Position numbers and translations under genes: made by a program. From DATMFV01 sp035555975 (lineage in GTDB: Bacteria > Verrucomicrobiota > Verrucomicrobiia > Chthoniobacterales > Chthoniobacteraceae), in the NCBI GenBank assembly GCA_035555975.1, contig DATMFV010000035.1, positions 62,001-126,000 of the forward strand: a stretch of 64,000 nt of DNA, written 5' to 3'. The notes under the pieces were generated by a model. That model saw nothing but the letters and a program-made list of their open reading frames with translations. It ran no database searches and was not told the origin of the DNA. Shown here piece by piece: positions 25,088 through 32,758 of the stretch (its first letter is position 1; each line of letters opens with the position of its first letter).

Positions 25088-26488
25088 ATGGCGTCCCTTC
25101 CCCTTTCCACCTCCCGCCGTCTTCTGGCGACCCTGATCATGGCCGGCCCGACCTTCGGTCTGCTGGCGATGGGCTGGGGCTTCCTTGATTCGTACCGGTC
25201 CCAACGCGCCTGGGAAAAACACCGTGCGGCAGCCGTGGCGCGCGGGGTGGAATACGATTTCACCCGTTTCGCGCCGGCCCCCGTCCCCGACGAAAAAAAC
25301 TTCGCCGCCACGCCCTTTTTCCGGGAACTCCTCTCCGCCGACGAAGCCGCCCAAAAGGAGATGGCCGAACGCCTGAAACTGCACCCCGCCGATGAAGCGA
25401 CAACGCTTCCTTCCGACCGGCTCAAAGCCGTTCGCCGTTACGACGCTCTGCTGGATGAAATCAGCCGCGCCGCCAAACGGCCCGCTGCGGTTTTCCCGCT
25501 CCGGTACGACCAGCTTGGACTCCTTTCCCTGCCTCATGCCCTTCCGCTGATCCGGCTGGCGCAACTTTACCAGTTCCGCAGCAAAGCCTTGCTTGCCAAC
25601 GGCCTTCCCGAAGAGGCGGCCGCTGATCTGCTGACCCTTTTTCGCCTTGCCAAACATGGCGGCGCCCACGACCCGATCGTGATCATGAATCTCGTCGAAA
25701 CGACGCTCTTTTCCTATGCGATGGAGATTTACTGGGAAGGCCTGATCTCCCGTCAATGGCCGGACGCGACACTCCTTCAGGTTCAGGCCCGGCTGCAAGA
25801 CTTCGACTTTCTTCTCAACGGCCAAAAGGCTTACCAGGGCGCACGCGCCGACTATGTCAGCCAGGTGGAACTGATCCTCCGCTCCCCTTCCGAGGCCAAG
25901 ATCAAAGCCCAGCCGCTTTATGACGAGGCGTATCAAAAAATCGCCCGAGCCAAACCTTTCAAAGGTTGGGTTTATCAAAACCTCATGCATGGCGACCACC
26001 TCTTTGAAAAACATCTGATCGCTTCGCTGGACCCGGCGGCGCGACGCGTGGCACCGAAAGAAGAAAAGATCATCCAACGCTGGTTCGAACGCGCCACCCG
26101 GACATCGGATGCTTCCCGGCTCCTCGCCGCCTCCGTTTCGATCCCGCTTCAGGGCAGCGCACGTCGTTTTGCCTATGCGCAAACCGTGGCCGACCTCGGA
26201 GTCGTCGCCACCGCACTGGAGCGTTACCACCGTCGCGGGAATAGCTACCCTGAAACCTTGGCAGCCCTCGTCCCGACCTTTCTTGAGGCCCTGCCGCACG
26301 ACCTCGTCACCGGCGAACCACTACACTACCGTCGCACCGAAAACGGGCGGTTTCTTCTCTACAGCGTCGGTTGGAATGGCACCGACGACGGCGGCAGGAC
26401 CTTTTTCTCAAAACAAAAACGCCGGTTTTTTACCCTTCCAAAAGGCGACTGGATCTGGCCGTTACCCGACGAATCCAGCGAACTTTGA
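25088..26488 (+). CDS. Membrane-anchored protein of unknown function (tandem paralogue 1)
   Basis: 466 residues from the ATG at 25088, with one hydrophobic N-terminal segment (LLATLIMAGPTFGLLAMGWG). The frame is open upstream to 24770 but runs antisense to the Fic gene there. The middle is mainly helical, with RSQRAWEKHRAAAVARGVEY and PALIRLAQLYQ-like helices. The last 90 residues contain LERYHRRGNSYPETLAALVP, LPHDLVTGEPLHYRRTENG and LLYSVGWNGTDDGG, a pattern common at the end of uncharacterised Planctomycetes and Verrucomicrobia proteins. I do not recognise a function. It is followed 13 bases later by a paralogue of nearly the same length. Confidence 0.72.
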   Translation: MASLPLSTSRRLLATLIMAGPTFGLLAMGWGFLDSYRSQRAWEKHRAAAVARGVEYDFTRFAPAPVPDEKNFAATPFFRELLSADEAAQKEMAERLKLHPADEATTLPSDRLKAVRRYDALLDEISRAAKRPAAVFPLRYDQLGLLSLPHALPLIRLAQLYQFRSKALLANGLPEEAAADLLTLFRLAKHGGAHDPIVIMNLVETTLFSYAMEIYWEGLISRQWPDATLLQVQARLQDFDFLLNGQKAYQGARADYVSQVELILRSPSEAKIKAQPLYDEAYQKIARAKPFKGWVYQNLMHGDHLFEKHLIASLDPAARRVAPKEEKIIQRWFERATRTSDASRLLAASVSIPLQGSARRFAYAQTVADLGVVATALERYHRRGNSYPETLAALVPTFLEALPHDLVTGEPLHYRRTENGRFLLYSVGWNGTDDGGRTFFSKQKRRFFTLPKGDWIWPLPDESSEL

Positions 26489-26501
26489 ACCTGAAGAAAC
26501 C

Positions 26502-27857
26502 ATGGCTTTCTTTCAAAAACCTGTCCGCGTGCTGCTGCTTTTCCCCGGCGCGGTGGTGCTGCTGGCGGCGATCCTGGTCAGCGCGGCCCGGTACGATGCC
26601 CACCGAAACCGGCGCGCCTGGGAAAAACACCGTGCGGCCGCCGTGGCGCGCGGGGTGGAATACGATTTCACCCGTTTCGCACCGGCCCCCGTCCCCGACG
26701 GGGAAAACTTCGCCGCCACGCCCTTTTTCCGGGAACTTTTTGCCGCCGACGAAGCGACGCAGAAAAAGATAACCAAACGCCTGAAACTGCACCCCGCCGA
26801 TGAAGCGGCAACGCTTCCTTCCGACCGGCTCAAAGCCGTTCGCCCTCACGACGCTCTGCTGGATGAAATCAGCCGTGCCGCGGAACGGCCCGCTGCGGTT
26901 TTCCCGCTCCGGTACGACCGGCTTGGTGCCGTTTCCCTTCCCCATGCCCTGCCGCTGATGCGACTGGCCAAACTCTACCGGTTGCGGGGTAAGGCCTTTC
27001 TCGAAGCCGGGCTTCCCGACAAGGCGTTCGCCGATTTACAGACCCTCTTTCGCCTCACACGGCACAGCGGCAACCGTGATCCGATCCTGATCATGCGCCT
27101 TGTTCAGGCGACACTTTTTTCCTTCACAATGGACGTTTACCGGGAGGGACTGGGCTCCCGTCAATGGTCCGACCGGGACCTCCTTCAGATTCAGGCCGAA
27201 CTCCAGAGCTTCGATTTCCTGTCAACCGGTCAACAGGCGTACCAGGCCGAACGCGCGGCTTATATCAGCCAGGTGGAACTGCTGATCCATGCCCCGCCCG
27301 AGGCAAAAATCAAGGCCCCGGATTTTTACAAAATCTATCACGACGTTTCAGGCGACCTTCCGGTCGGGGAATGGCTCTATTCAAGCCTGTTTCAGGCTGA
27401 CCGCTTTTTTGAAGCATCCCTCCAGACCCTTCTCAATCCCGCGGCAGGACGTGTCGACGCGGAACAGGCAGAACGCATCAGGCAGGCGTGGGAATCGTTC
27501 AGCCGGAAGCCCGAAGCAAGCCGCCTTTTCATCCTCCTGGGCTTTCGTTCCCTGCTCGGCACGACGGCGCGTTTTGCGCATTCGCAAACGCTGGCGGATC
27601 TCGGCACGGTCGCGGCAGCATTGGAACGCTACCACCGCCAGCATGATGGCTACCCCGCGACCCTTTCCGCGCTGATTCCTTCCCACCTCGAAAAACTGCC
27701 GCACGACCTCGTGACCGGCGGACCGCTGCACTACTGCCGCACCGACGACGGGCGGTTCCTGCTTTACAGCGTCGGCTGGAACGGCACCGATGAGGGCGGA
27801 ACCAGCGCAAAAGACAAAACCGAAGGCGACTGGGTCTGGCCGTTGCTCAACGAATAG
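26502..27857 (+). CDS. Membrane-anchored protein of unknown function (tandem paralogue 2)
   Basis: 451 residues with N-terminal membrane segment VRVLLLFPGAVVLLAAILV. It follows the protein at 25088 throughout: RAWEKHRAAAVARGVEYDFT, APAPVPDGENFAATPFFREL, a middle region of diverged helices, then LPHDLVTGGPLHYCRTDDG and LLYSVGWNGTDEGG. At DNA level 26614-26938 is almost identical to 25206-25530, whereas the first 110 bases and the middle have diverged, so the match is patchy. The pair is probably one operon. Function unknown. Confidence 0.72.
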   Translation: MAFFQKPVRVLLLFPGAVVLLAAILVSAARYDAHRNRRAWEKHRAAAVARGVEYDFTRFAPAPVPDGENFAATPFFRELFAADEATQKKITKRLKLHPADEAATLPSDRLKAVRPHDALLDEISRAAERPAAVFPLRYDRLGAVSLPHALPLMRLAKLYRLRGKAFLEAGLPDKAFADLQTLFRLTRHSGNRDPILIMRLVQATLFSFTMDVYREGLGSRQWSDRDLLQIQAELQSFDFLSTGQQAYQAERAAYISQVELLIHAPPEAKIKAPDFYKIYHDVSGDLPVGEWLYSSLFQADRFFEASLQTLLNPAAGRVDAEQAERIRQAWESFSRKPEASRLFILLGFRSLLGTTARFAHSQTLADLGTVAAALERYHRQHDGYPATLSALIPSHLEKLPHDLVTGGPLHYCRTDDGRFLLYSVGWNGTDEGGTSAKDKTEGDWVWPLLNE

Positions 27858-28187
27858 AATCTCCCAGCTAAAACTTTGACTATCGTCGTTCCTGCCACCA
27901 CTCCGCAAAATTCTTGCATCAAGACCCAAATTAGGTACACTTTTACCACGATAAATCAAATTTTTTAATATCCAGTAGCAGCTAAAAGGCCTCCTGAAAC
28001 CTGAGAAATTTCCACGGCCTACTTCAACCGATTTGCTGCCGCGCCCCAATCGGGCGCGGTCAGGTCGCGTTTTGAAGTGGGCTTCTCAGGGCCTCAGGAG
28101 GAACGCGTGGGCCGCGCTCCTTTTTTTGCCCCTCGGCCAAAAAACTTGCAGGAAATCCTTGCCCTGAACCTCCCTAATTCTTTCGAA
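27858..28187. other. Gene-free stretch holding the first nested-hairpin element
   Basis: No gene is seen here. The left part turns AT-rich at about 27.86 kb and has a weak promoter-like pair, TTGCAT and TACACT, near 27914 and 27936. The rest is the structured element described at 27990-28146, which ends about 40 bases before the DUF4339 gene. Confidence 0.6.
27990..28146 (+). ncRNA. Nested-hairpin element, copy 1 (candidate structured RNA or palindromic mobile element)
   Basis: Four stacked stems form one long arm: P1 27990-27997 with 28094-28101, P2 28000-28007 with 28083-28090, P3 28018-28027 with 28072-28081 (one G-U), and tip P4 28039-28046 with 28052-28059 (CCGCGCCC/GGGCGCGG). A separate T-rich/A-rich hairpin follows at 28122-28144. 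Copy 2 at 31082-31242 on the other strand has the same plan and the same joining bases (aa and gcc between P1 and P2, atttcc after P2) but different stem sequences that still pair. Confidence 0.6.
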
Positions 28188-28868
28188 ATGACTCAACAAA
28201 CTAAAAGTTGGTATATTTTTAATCCTTCAGAAACACAGAAAGGCCCGATTTCCGAAGAACTTCTGATATTCATGCAAAAAGAGGGGTCGATTGACCAGTC
28301 AACGTTGATATGGACGGAAGGAATGGCACAATGGTTACCATTCTCGCAAGTTTTTGAGCCTTCTCTTCAAAATATTCATTCTAAACTAGGAGAAGCTAAT
28401 CTTTCAAAAAACAACGACGAATTTTTGGGGAAAAATCTTTCGAAATGGAGCACGCAACCTCTATTGCTTTCAATTAGATGGATTAGTTTCCTGCCATTTG
28501 GATTATTACTTCATCATATTTGGCTAACCCTGTTTGTCTTGGTTTATATTTGGTCCACGTCGAATACCCTGAAATTATTACTTGCCTACTTATTACTCGC
28601 AGGCACTCCAATCTTGGCATTAATGATATCAGGGGCATTCGCCTATATTATTTCAATTTGGACAACGATGATCTGCCCTCTTCCTCGCATCGGAGCCGTT
28701 ATTTATCTCTTTTTCTATGCTGTTTATATGATGAACCAAGGTGCATTCTATCTTCTCCATAAAAAATTGAATCCGTGGATATCAGGATTGGTTTTCTTGT
28801 CTCAGATTATTGGTGGTTTGATCCCTTTAATTCGGATCGGTTTTAAAACAGATTTAAACAAACGATGA
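28188..28868 (+). CDS. DUF4339 (GYF_2) domain membrane protein
   Basis: 226 residues from the ATG at 28188; the frame upstream overlaps the structured element and lacks domain similarity. Residues 8-58 are a GYF_2 domain, with WYIFNPSETQKGPISEELL and LIWTEGMAQWLPFSQV. Then three or four membrane helices follow (around FGLLLHHIWLTLFVLVYIW, LLLAYLLLAGTPILALMISG, and IGAVIYLFFYAVYM). Proteins of this plan are common and mostly uncharacterised. Base composition is visibly AT-rich with codons ending in A or T, unlike all neighbours, which points to transfer from another genome. Confidence 0.75.
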   Translation: MTQQTKSWYIFNPSETQKGPISEELLIFMQKEGSIDQSTLIWTEGMAQWLPFSQVFEPSLQNIHSKLGEANLSKNNDEFLGKNLSKWSTQPLLLSIRWISFLPFGLLLHHIWLTLFVLVYIWSTSNTLKLLLAYLLLAGTPILALMISGAFAYIISIWTTMICPLPRIGAVIYLFFYAVYMMNQGAFYLLHKKLNPWISGLVFLSQIIGGLIPLIRIGFKTDLNKR

Positions 28869-28942
28869 AAAGACTTGGCCTCTGATAGAAAATCCTCCGT
28901 CCTTCAAGCATATACACCCTAATACACAACTACGATCAAAAG

Positions 28943-29515
28943 ATGAATCAATATCCAGAACATGCAGGAAATCTAAAAAATACTCCATTTCAAAACCTTT
29001 CCGAATTAAACGATGCTATATTAAATGGATTTGCAAAGATCAGCATCGACACAAATATTGCTTTGAAATGGGTGCAAGGCGGGATATATTTGCCGTCAAA
29101 AACCCGAACACAAGCTTTGCTGTATATGTTATTGCCGTATGCAACGATAGCAGGTTTTATTATCTATACAATAGCAACAAGCAGTTGGCTTTTGCTTTTG
29201 ACCTTACCAATTTTAATTTTTAGTTTCCTTTTATCTCATCCAAGGTCCACAAAAGCTTTCGGCTCTACAAAAAACTGGCTGATCGGTTTGATAGTGTTTG
29301 GTCTTGGATTAGGCTTAAGTGAAAAGATTGACTGGTTGTTTGCCTTTCTTTTAACTTTTACACTTATCTGGTATGGCTTGCACTCTCTTTATCGAACTGC
29401 GATAAACGGGCTGATTCAAGCTGCCTTGGAACATGAGGATTTATTTTACCTACTTTGGAATAGACGTGTATTAGGCATTCAACTTAACAACGGTCACCAT
29501 TATTGGTCAGACTAG
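28943..29515 (+). CDS. Membrane protein of unknown function in AT-rich island
   Basis: 190 residues with about four hydrophobic segments: near residues 58-75 (LLYMLLPYATIAGFIIYT), 78-96 (SSWLLLLTLPILIFSFLL), 110-125 (WLIGLIVFGLGLGLSE) and 130-146 (LFAFLLTFTLIWYGLHSL). The N-terminal 50 residues are polar. No family is recognised. It follows the DUF4339 gene after 74 bases on the same strand and shares its AT-rich codon use, so they probably arrived together. Confidence 0.6.
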   Translation: MNQYPEHAGNLKNTPFQNLSELNDAILNGFAKISIDTNIALKWVQGGIYLPSKTRTQALLYMLLPYATIAGFIIYTIATSSWLLLLTLPILIFSFLLSHPRSTKAFGSTKNWLIGLIVFGLGLGLSEKIDWLFAFLLTFTLIWYGLHSLYRTAINGLIQAALEHEDLFYLLWNRRVLGIQLNNGHHYWSD

Positions 29516-29625
29516 AAATAAAAATTTCTTATTGTAGAGAAGTCAAACTGTATTGATGCTTCGGACGGTGAAATTGCAATAAACTTCCCCAGCCATTACC
29601 GGAAATATGAAGGATTTTGCCTACA

Positions 29626-29886
29626 TTAATTGGCGCCTTTTCGGCGTTTGGCTTCTGCAAGGATTTTCTGGGCATCCAACAGGACGAAATCCGAATCCGG
29701 AGCCGTCATCAGGAACTTTAGCTCGTGATATAAGGCATCCCATCGTTTCTTTTCCGTATGTCCATCATGACGCACGACAAAATCACGTATAAACCCGCTA
29801 GCAGAATTGTAAAGCCCCTCAGTCATAAAAGATGCTCTTTTCCACACGCTATCCGTTTGTCCCACAAAGGCAAGCTTGTGGGACAC
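29626..29886 (-). CDS. Ribbon-helix-helix antitoxin-like protein
   Basis: 86 residues if started at the GTG at 29886. The segment FMTEGLYNSASGFIRDFVVR resembles the first helices of ParD/CopG-type ribbon-helix-helix antitoxins, and the C-terminal part (RWDALYHELKFLMTAPDSDF) would be the toxin-binding tail. The first ten codons are made from the 28-base inverted repeat at 29858-29885, so the true start may be further in, such as the ATG at 29823, which would lose the DNA-binding strand. No ParE-like toxin is next to it. It may be a remnant of a toxin-antitoxin pair. Tentative. Confidence 0.5.
   Translation of the reverse strand: MSHKLAFVGQTDSVWKRASFMTEGLYNSASGFIRDFVVRHDGHTEKKRWDALYHELKFLMTAPDSDFVLLDAQKILAEAKRRKGAN
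29858..29885. repeat. TGTCCCACAA-8-TTGTGGGACA inverted repeat
   Basis: A perfect 10-base inverted repeat with an 8-base spacer, at the edge where the AT-rich island meets GC-rich sequence. It covers the start of the antitoxin-like gene and could be its operator, or the end of a former mobile element. Confidence 0.6.
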
Positions 29887-29973
29887 CGGATAATCGAATC
29901 ATCCGCCAACGCCGCCCAGGAGAAAAAGAACGCGGCTTGCCTCTCGGGAGGAAATTCGGCTAAAAAAGGCCCC

Positions 29974-30555
29974 ATGGCACGCACCGCTTCCACCATGCTC
30001 GCGCTCGGGACTCCGCTCCCGGCGTTCACCCTTCCCGATGTCACCACCGGCCAGCCGGTTTCGAGCGAAACGCTTGGGCAGGGCAAGGCGTTGCTGGTGG
30101 CGTTTCTCTGCAACCATTGCCCGTATGTGATCCATGTGCGCGAACAACTGGCGGCGATCGCGCGGGATTATGCGGACCAACCGGTCGCTTTTGTCGGGAT
30201 CACCTCCAACGATGTTGAAAACTATCCCGACGACAGCCCTGAGGCGACCCGCGAACTCGCGGCCCTGCTCGGCTTCCCCATCCTCTACGATGAATCGCAG
30301 GAGGTCGCCAAGACGTACACCGCCGCCTGCACGCCGGACTTTTTCCTCTTCAATGCCGACCACCGGCTCGCCTACCGGGGCCAGCTCGACAGCACCCGCC
30401 CCCGCCGCGACACCCCTCCGACCGGCAACGATCTGCGCGCCGCGCTCGACGAAATGCTGGCCGGAAAACCGGTCACCGTCGAGCAGAAGCCCAGCGTCGG
30501 CTGCAACATCAAGTGGAAGCCGGGGAACGAGCCGGGCTATTTTGCCTCAGCGTAG
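29974..30555 (+). CDS. Thioredoxin-fold peroxiredoxin-like protein (AhpC/TSA type)
   Basis: 193 residues from the ATG at 29974. It has the opening LGTPLPAFTLPDVTTGQPVS and the redox motif FLCNHCPYV (Cys-Asn-His-Cys), then FVGITSNDVENYPDDSPEAT, a typical insertion, and TPDFFLFNADHRLAYRGQLD with the cis-proline before Asp. This is the thioredoxin-family subgroup often annotated as alkyl hydroperoxide reductase/thiol specific antioxidant. No signal peptide is seen from this start. GC-rich codon use has returned here. Its end overlaps the convergent SLOG gene by 9 bases. Confidence 0.87.
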   Translation: MARTASTMLALGTPLPAFTLPDVTTGQPVSSETLGQGKALLVAFLCNHCPYVIHVREQLAAIARDYADQPVAFVGITSNDVENYPDDSPEATRELAALLGFPILYDESQEVAKTYTAACTPDFFLFNADHRLAYRGQLDSTRPRRDTPPTGNDLRAALDEMLAGKPVTVEQKPSVGCNIKWKPGNEPGYFASA

Positions 30556-31080
30556 CGTCTGGTTCCAGAGATTGTAGGTCGGGATGTCGAGTTCCCTGGC
30601 CAGAGAGACGGCGGTGGCCGTGCCGCCCTTGACCTTGCCGCCCTCTTCGGGCGCCCAGAAGAGGACAAACCCGACCGGATCGTCGAGACGGAGCCCGCAG
30701 ACCTGCTGACAGTTGCGGGCGTGGAGCTTTCTCGCGGCAGGGGTGCAGGAGGCCCAGTTGGGATGCATGAAGGAGGCCAGAACTTCCGCCTGCCTCGGCG
30801 GGCAGAAATAAGGCGAGGGATGTCCGTTGAACTCCTTCCAGGGAAGAAAAATCTCCTTCTTTCCATGAGCCCGGTCGCACCCGCGTTCAAAGGCCGCATC
30901 GGCCCCCGGCGCTCCCCCGCTGCGCAAGGTCAACCCCCGCCCGGCGAGATGGGCCGCCGTATGTTCCATCAACGTCAGAACGGCGGCGGGAGCGGCCCGC
31001 GAACCGATCCCTGCATAGCAGTTGGACCGGGAGAAGAGGGATTGAAGGGAAGAGGGGAGGGATGAGTCCGTAAAGTGCAT
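30547..31080 (-). CDS. SLOG-family (DprA/YpsA-like Rossmann) protein
   Basis: 177 residues from the ATG at 31080. The key segment is YAGIGSRAAPAAVLTLMEHT followed by LTLRSGGAPGADAAFERG and KEIFLPWKEFN, the nucleotide-binding pattern shared by SLOG proteins, DprA and phage-borne relatives. Later GFVLFWAPEEGGKVKGGTAT and AVSLARELDIPTYNL complete the Rossmann fold. Such proteins bind nucleotides or nucleotide-derived signals; some act in phage genomes or defence systems. The specific role is unknown. The second nested-hairpin element lies directly upstream on the same strand. Confidence 0.78.
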   Translation of the reverse strand: MHFTDSSLPSSLQSLFSRSNCYAGIGSRAAPAAVLTLMEHTAAHLAGRGLTLRSGGAPGADAAFERGCDRAHGKKEIFLPWKEFNGHPSPYFCPPRQAEVLASFMHPNWASCTPAARKLHARNCQQVCGLRLDDPVGFVLFWAPEEGGKVKGGTATAVSLARELDIPTYNLWNQTLR

Positions 31081-31081
31081 C

Positions 31082-31242
31082 TTTTTTGCCCGGGGTGGCG
31101 CGAGCAAAAAAAGGAGCGCGACCTCACGCATCCGGGTCTGAGGCTCTGGTAAGCCTTCTCTCGAAAATGCAACAAGGCCGCGCCCGATTGGGCGCGGTAG
31201 TACAGTTTCGAGAGACACGGAAATTTACCAGATTTCAGACCC
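31082..31242 (-). ncRNA. Nested-hairpin element, copy 2
   Basis: Read on the minus strand: P1 31242-31235 with 31141-31134, P2 31232-31225 with 31152-31145, P3 31214-31206 with 31166-31158, tip P4 31197-31190 with 31185-31178 and a 4-base loop. A CGCGCTCC block, a T run and a T-rich/A-rich hairpin follow towards 31082, as in copy 1. P1 differs from copy 1 at four positions and P2 at three, all with matching changes in the partner arm. The element ends at the SLOG start codon. Confidence 0.6.
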
Positions 31243-31435
31243 GCCTCTTATTACTTACGCTGAATTTTTAAAAAATAGATTCTGTCGTATTGAAAATCTA
31301 GCCGATCCGGGCCTTTCAGGCAAGATCGTTTCCCGACTTCGTGGACCCGGCTTCCCCGCTGTAAGCCCTCCGGGCTATTCCCTTGCTGATACCACTTTTA
31401 ATCACACCCTCCGGGGGGGAGGCCGCGCTTAAAAA
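31243..31435. other. Gene-free stretch between SLOG leader and CE15 gene
   Basis: No gene is seen. The first 40 bases continue the AT-rich upstream part shared with copy 1 of the element. The rest is GC-rich and holds short inverted repeats (such as GCCCTCCGGGC near 31364) but no clear terminator. Confidence 0.4.
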
Positions 31436-31464
31436 TTGACCTTGCGCTGCGGGTTGCCTAGTCT
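31436..31464 (+). promoter_or_regulatory. Possible promoter of the CE15 esterase gene
   Basis: TTGACC (31436-31441), a 17-base spacer and TAGTCT (31459-31464). Transcription would begin near 31471, which favours the ATG at 31478 over that at 31466 and implies a very short leader. Confidence 0.35.
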
Positions 31465-31477
31465 CATGCCCCTCTTC

Positions 31478-32740
31478 ATGAAATCGCCCGTCGCCGCCAC
31501 TCCCTTTTCCGAGGAGCAGCTCGCCCTGCTGGCCCGGATGAATTTTGATGAGGCGAAAGTCCCCCCCTACCGGCTTCCCGAGGCGCTCGTCTGCAACGAC
31601 GGGCAGCGGGTCGATTCGCCGGAACTCTGGCGCGAAAAACGCCGCCCGGAACTGCTCCGGCTCTTTGAAACGCACGTCTACGGGCGGATGTTCCCGAAAG
31701 TGCCGATCGAGGCCCGGACGGTGGAGGAATCAGCGCAGGCCCTCGGCGGCAGGGCAACCCGCCGACAGGTGGAGATCCGCTTTCCCGGCACGCCGGGGCC
31801 GGTGCTCCATCTGGTGATCTATTTTCCCAACGCCGCCGCACAACCCGCCCCGTGCTTCCTCGGGCTCAACTTCAACGGCAACCACGCCGCGTTTGACGAT
31901 CCCGCCATCCCGCTCTCTTCGGCGTGGATGCGCACGGAAGCGCCCGGCGTCGTCGAAAATCGCGCGACCGAAGCTTCGCGGGCGACACAGACCTCCCGCT
32001 GGCCGGTGGAGACGATCATCGGCCGCGGCTACGCACTGGCGACCCTCTGCTACGGCGATCTCGACCCCGACTACGACGACGGCTTCCAAAATGGCGTCCA
32101 CCCGATGTTCTTCACCCCCGGGGCCGCCCGTTGCGGCGACGATGCCGGGGCGATCACCGCCTGGGCGTGGGGGCTTTCGCGCGTGATGGACTACCTCGAA
32201 ACCGTGGAGCGGATCGACCCGGCACGGGTCTGCGTGACCGGGCATTCCCGGCTCGGGAAAACCGCGCTCTGGGCGGGCGCGTGCGACGAACGCTTCGCGC
32301 TGGTCGTCTCCAACAACTCGGGCTGCGGCGGCGCGTCGCTCAACCGGCGCAATTTTGGCGAAACCTTGCACATCCTGAGCAACGTCCGCCCCCACTGGTT
32401 TAACGAAAACTGCCGCAACCGGTCGCTCGACGCCGAAGCGGTGCCGGTTGACCAGCACCAGCTCATCGGGCTGATCGCCCCCCGGCCGGTCTTTGTTTCC
32501 AGCGCCGAGGACGACCCCGGGGCCGATCCCAAAGGGGAATTTACGAGCGCCTTCCATGCCGACGATGTTTACCGGCTTCTTGGCACCGACGGGATGGCGG
32601 CGGAGGCGATGCCGCCCGTCAACCAGCCGGTCCTTTCCCGCATCGGCTACTACGTCCGCTCCGGAAAGCACGACATCAACCTTCAGGACTGGACGACACA
32701 CCTCGATTTCGCCGACGCCCATCTCGGCAGGAACGGTTGA
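31478..32740 (+). CDS. Glucuronoyl esterase-type hydrolase (CE15-like)
   Basis: About 420 residues of the alpha/beta-hydrolase fold. The nucleophile motif is VTGHSRLGKTALWAG, followed by SNNSGCGGASLNRRNFGE, both hallmarks of 4-O-methyl-glucuronoyl methylesterases (CE15), which split ester links between lignin and glucuronoxylan. LIAPRPVFVSSAEDDPGADP carries a probable acid residue and the SGKHDINLQDW segment near the end the catalytic His. No signal peptide is visible from either ATG (31466 or 31478), which is unusual for this family. The next gene encodes an SGNH esterase, so the two may work on hemicellulose esters. Confidence 0.87.
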   Translation: MKSPVAATPFSEEQLALLARMNFDEAKVPPYRLPEALVCNDGQRVDSPELWREKRRPELLRLFETHVYGRMFPKVPIEARTVEESAQALGGRATRRQVEIRFPGTPGPVLHLVIYFPNAAAQPAPCFLGLNFNGNHAAFDDPAIPLSSAWMRTEAPGVVENRATEASRATQTSRWPVETIIGRGYALATLCYGDLDPDYDDGFQNGVHPMFFTPGAARCGDDAGAITAWAWGLSRVMDYLETVERIDPARVCVTGHSRLGKTALWAGACDERFALVVSNNSGCGGASLNRRNFGETLHILSNVRPHWFNENCRNRSLDAEAVPVDQHQLIGLIAPRPVFVSSAEDDPGADPKGEFTSAFHADDVYRLLGTDGMAAEAMPPVNQPVLSRIGYYVRSGKHDINLQDWTTHLDFADAHLGRNG

Positions 32741-32758
32741 CCCTTTTTTTTACCCGCC

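Noticed and set aside
27990..28101. Integron attC site or simple rho-independent terminator
   Set aside because: The RYYYAAC and GTRRRY-type end boxes of attC are absent, no integrase is near, and the nested multi-stem plan is far longer than a terminator.
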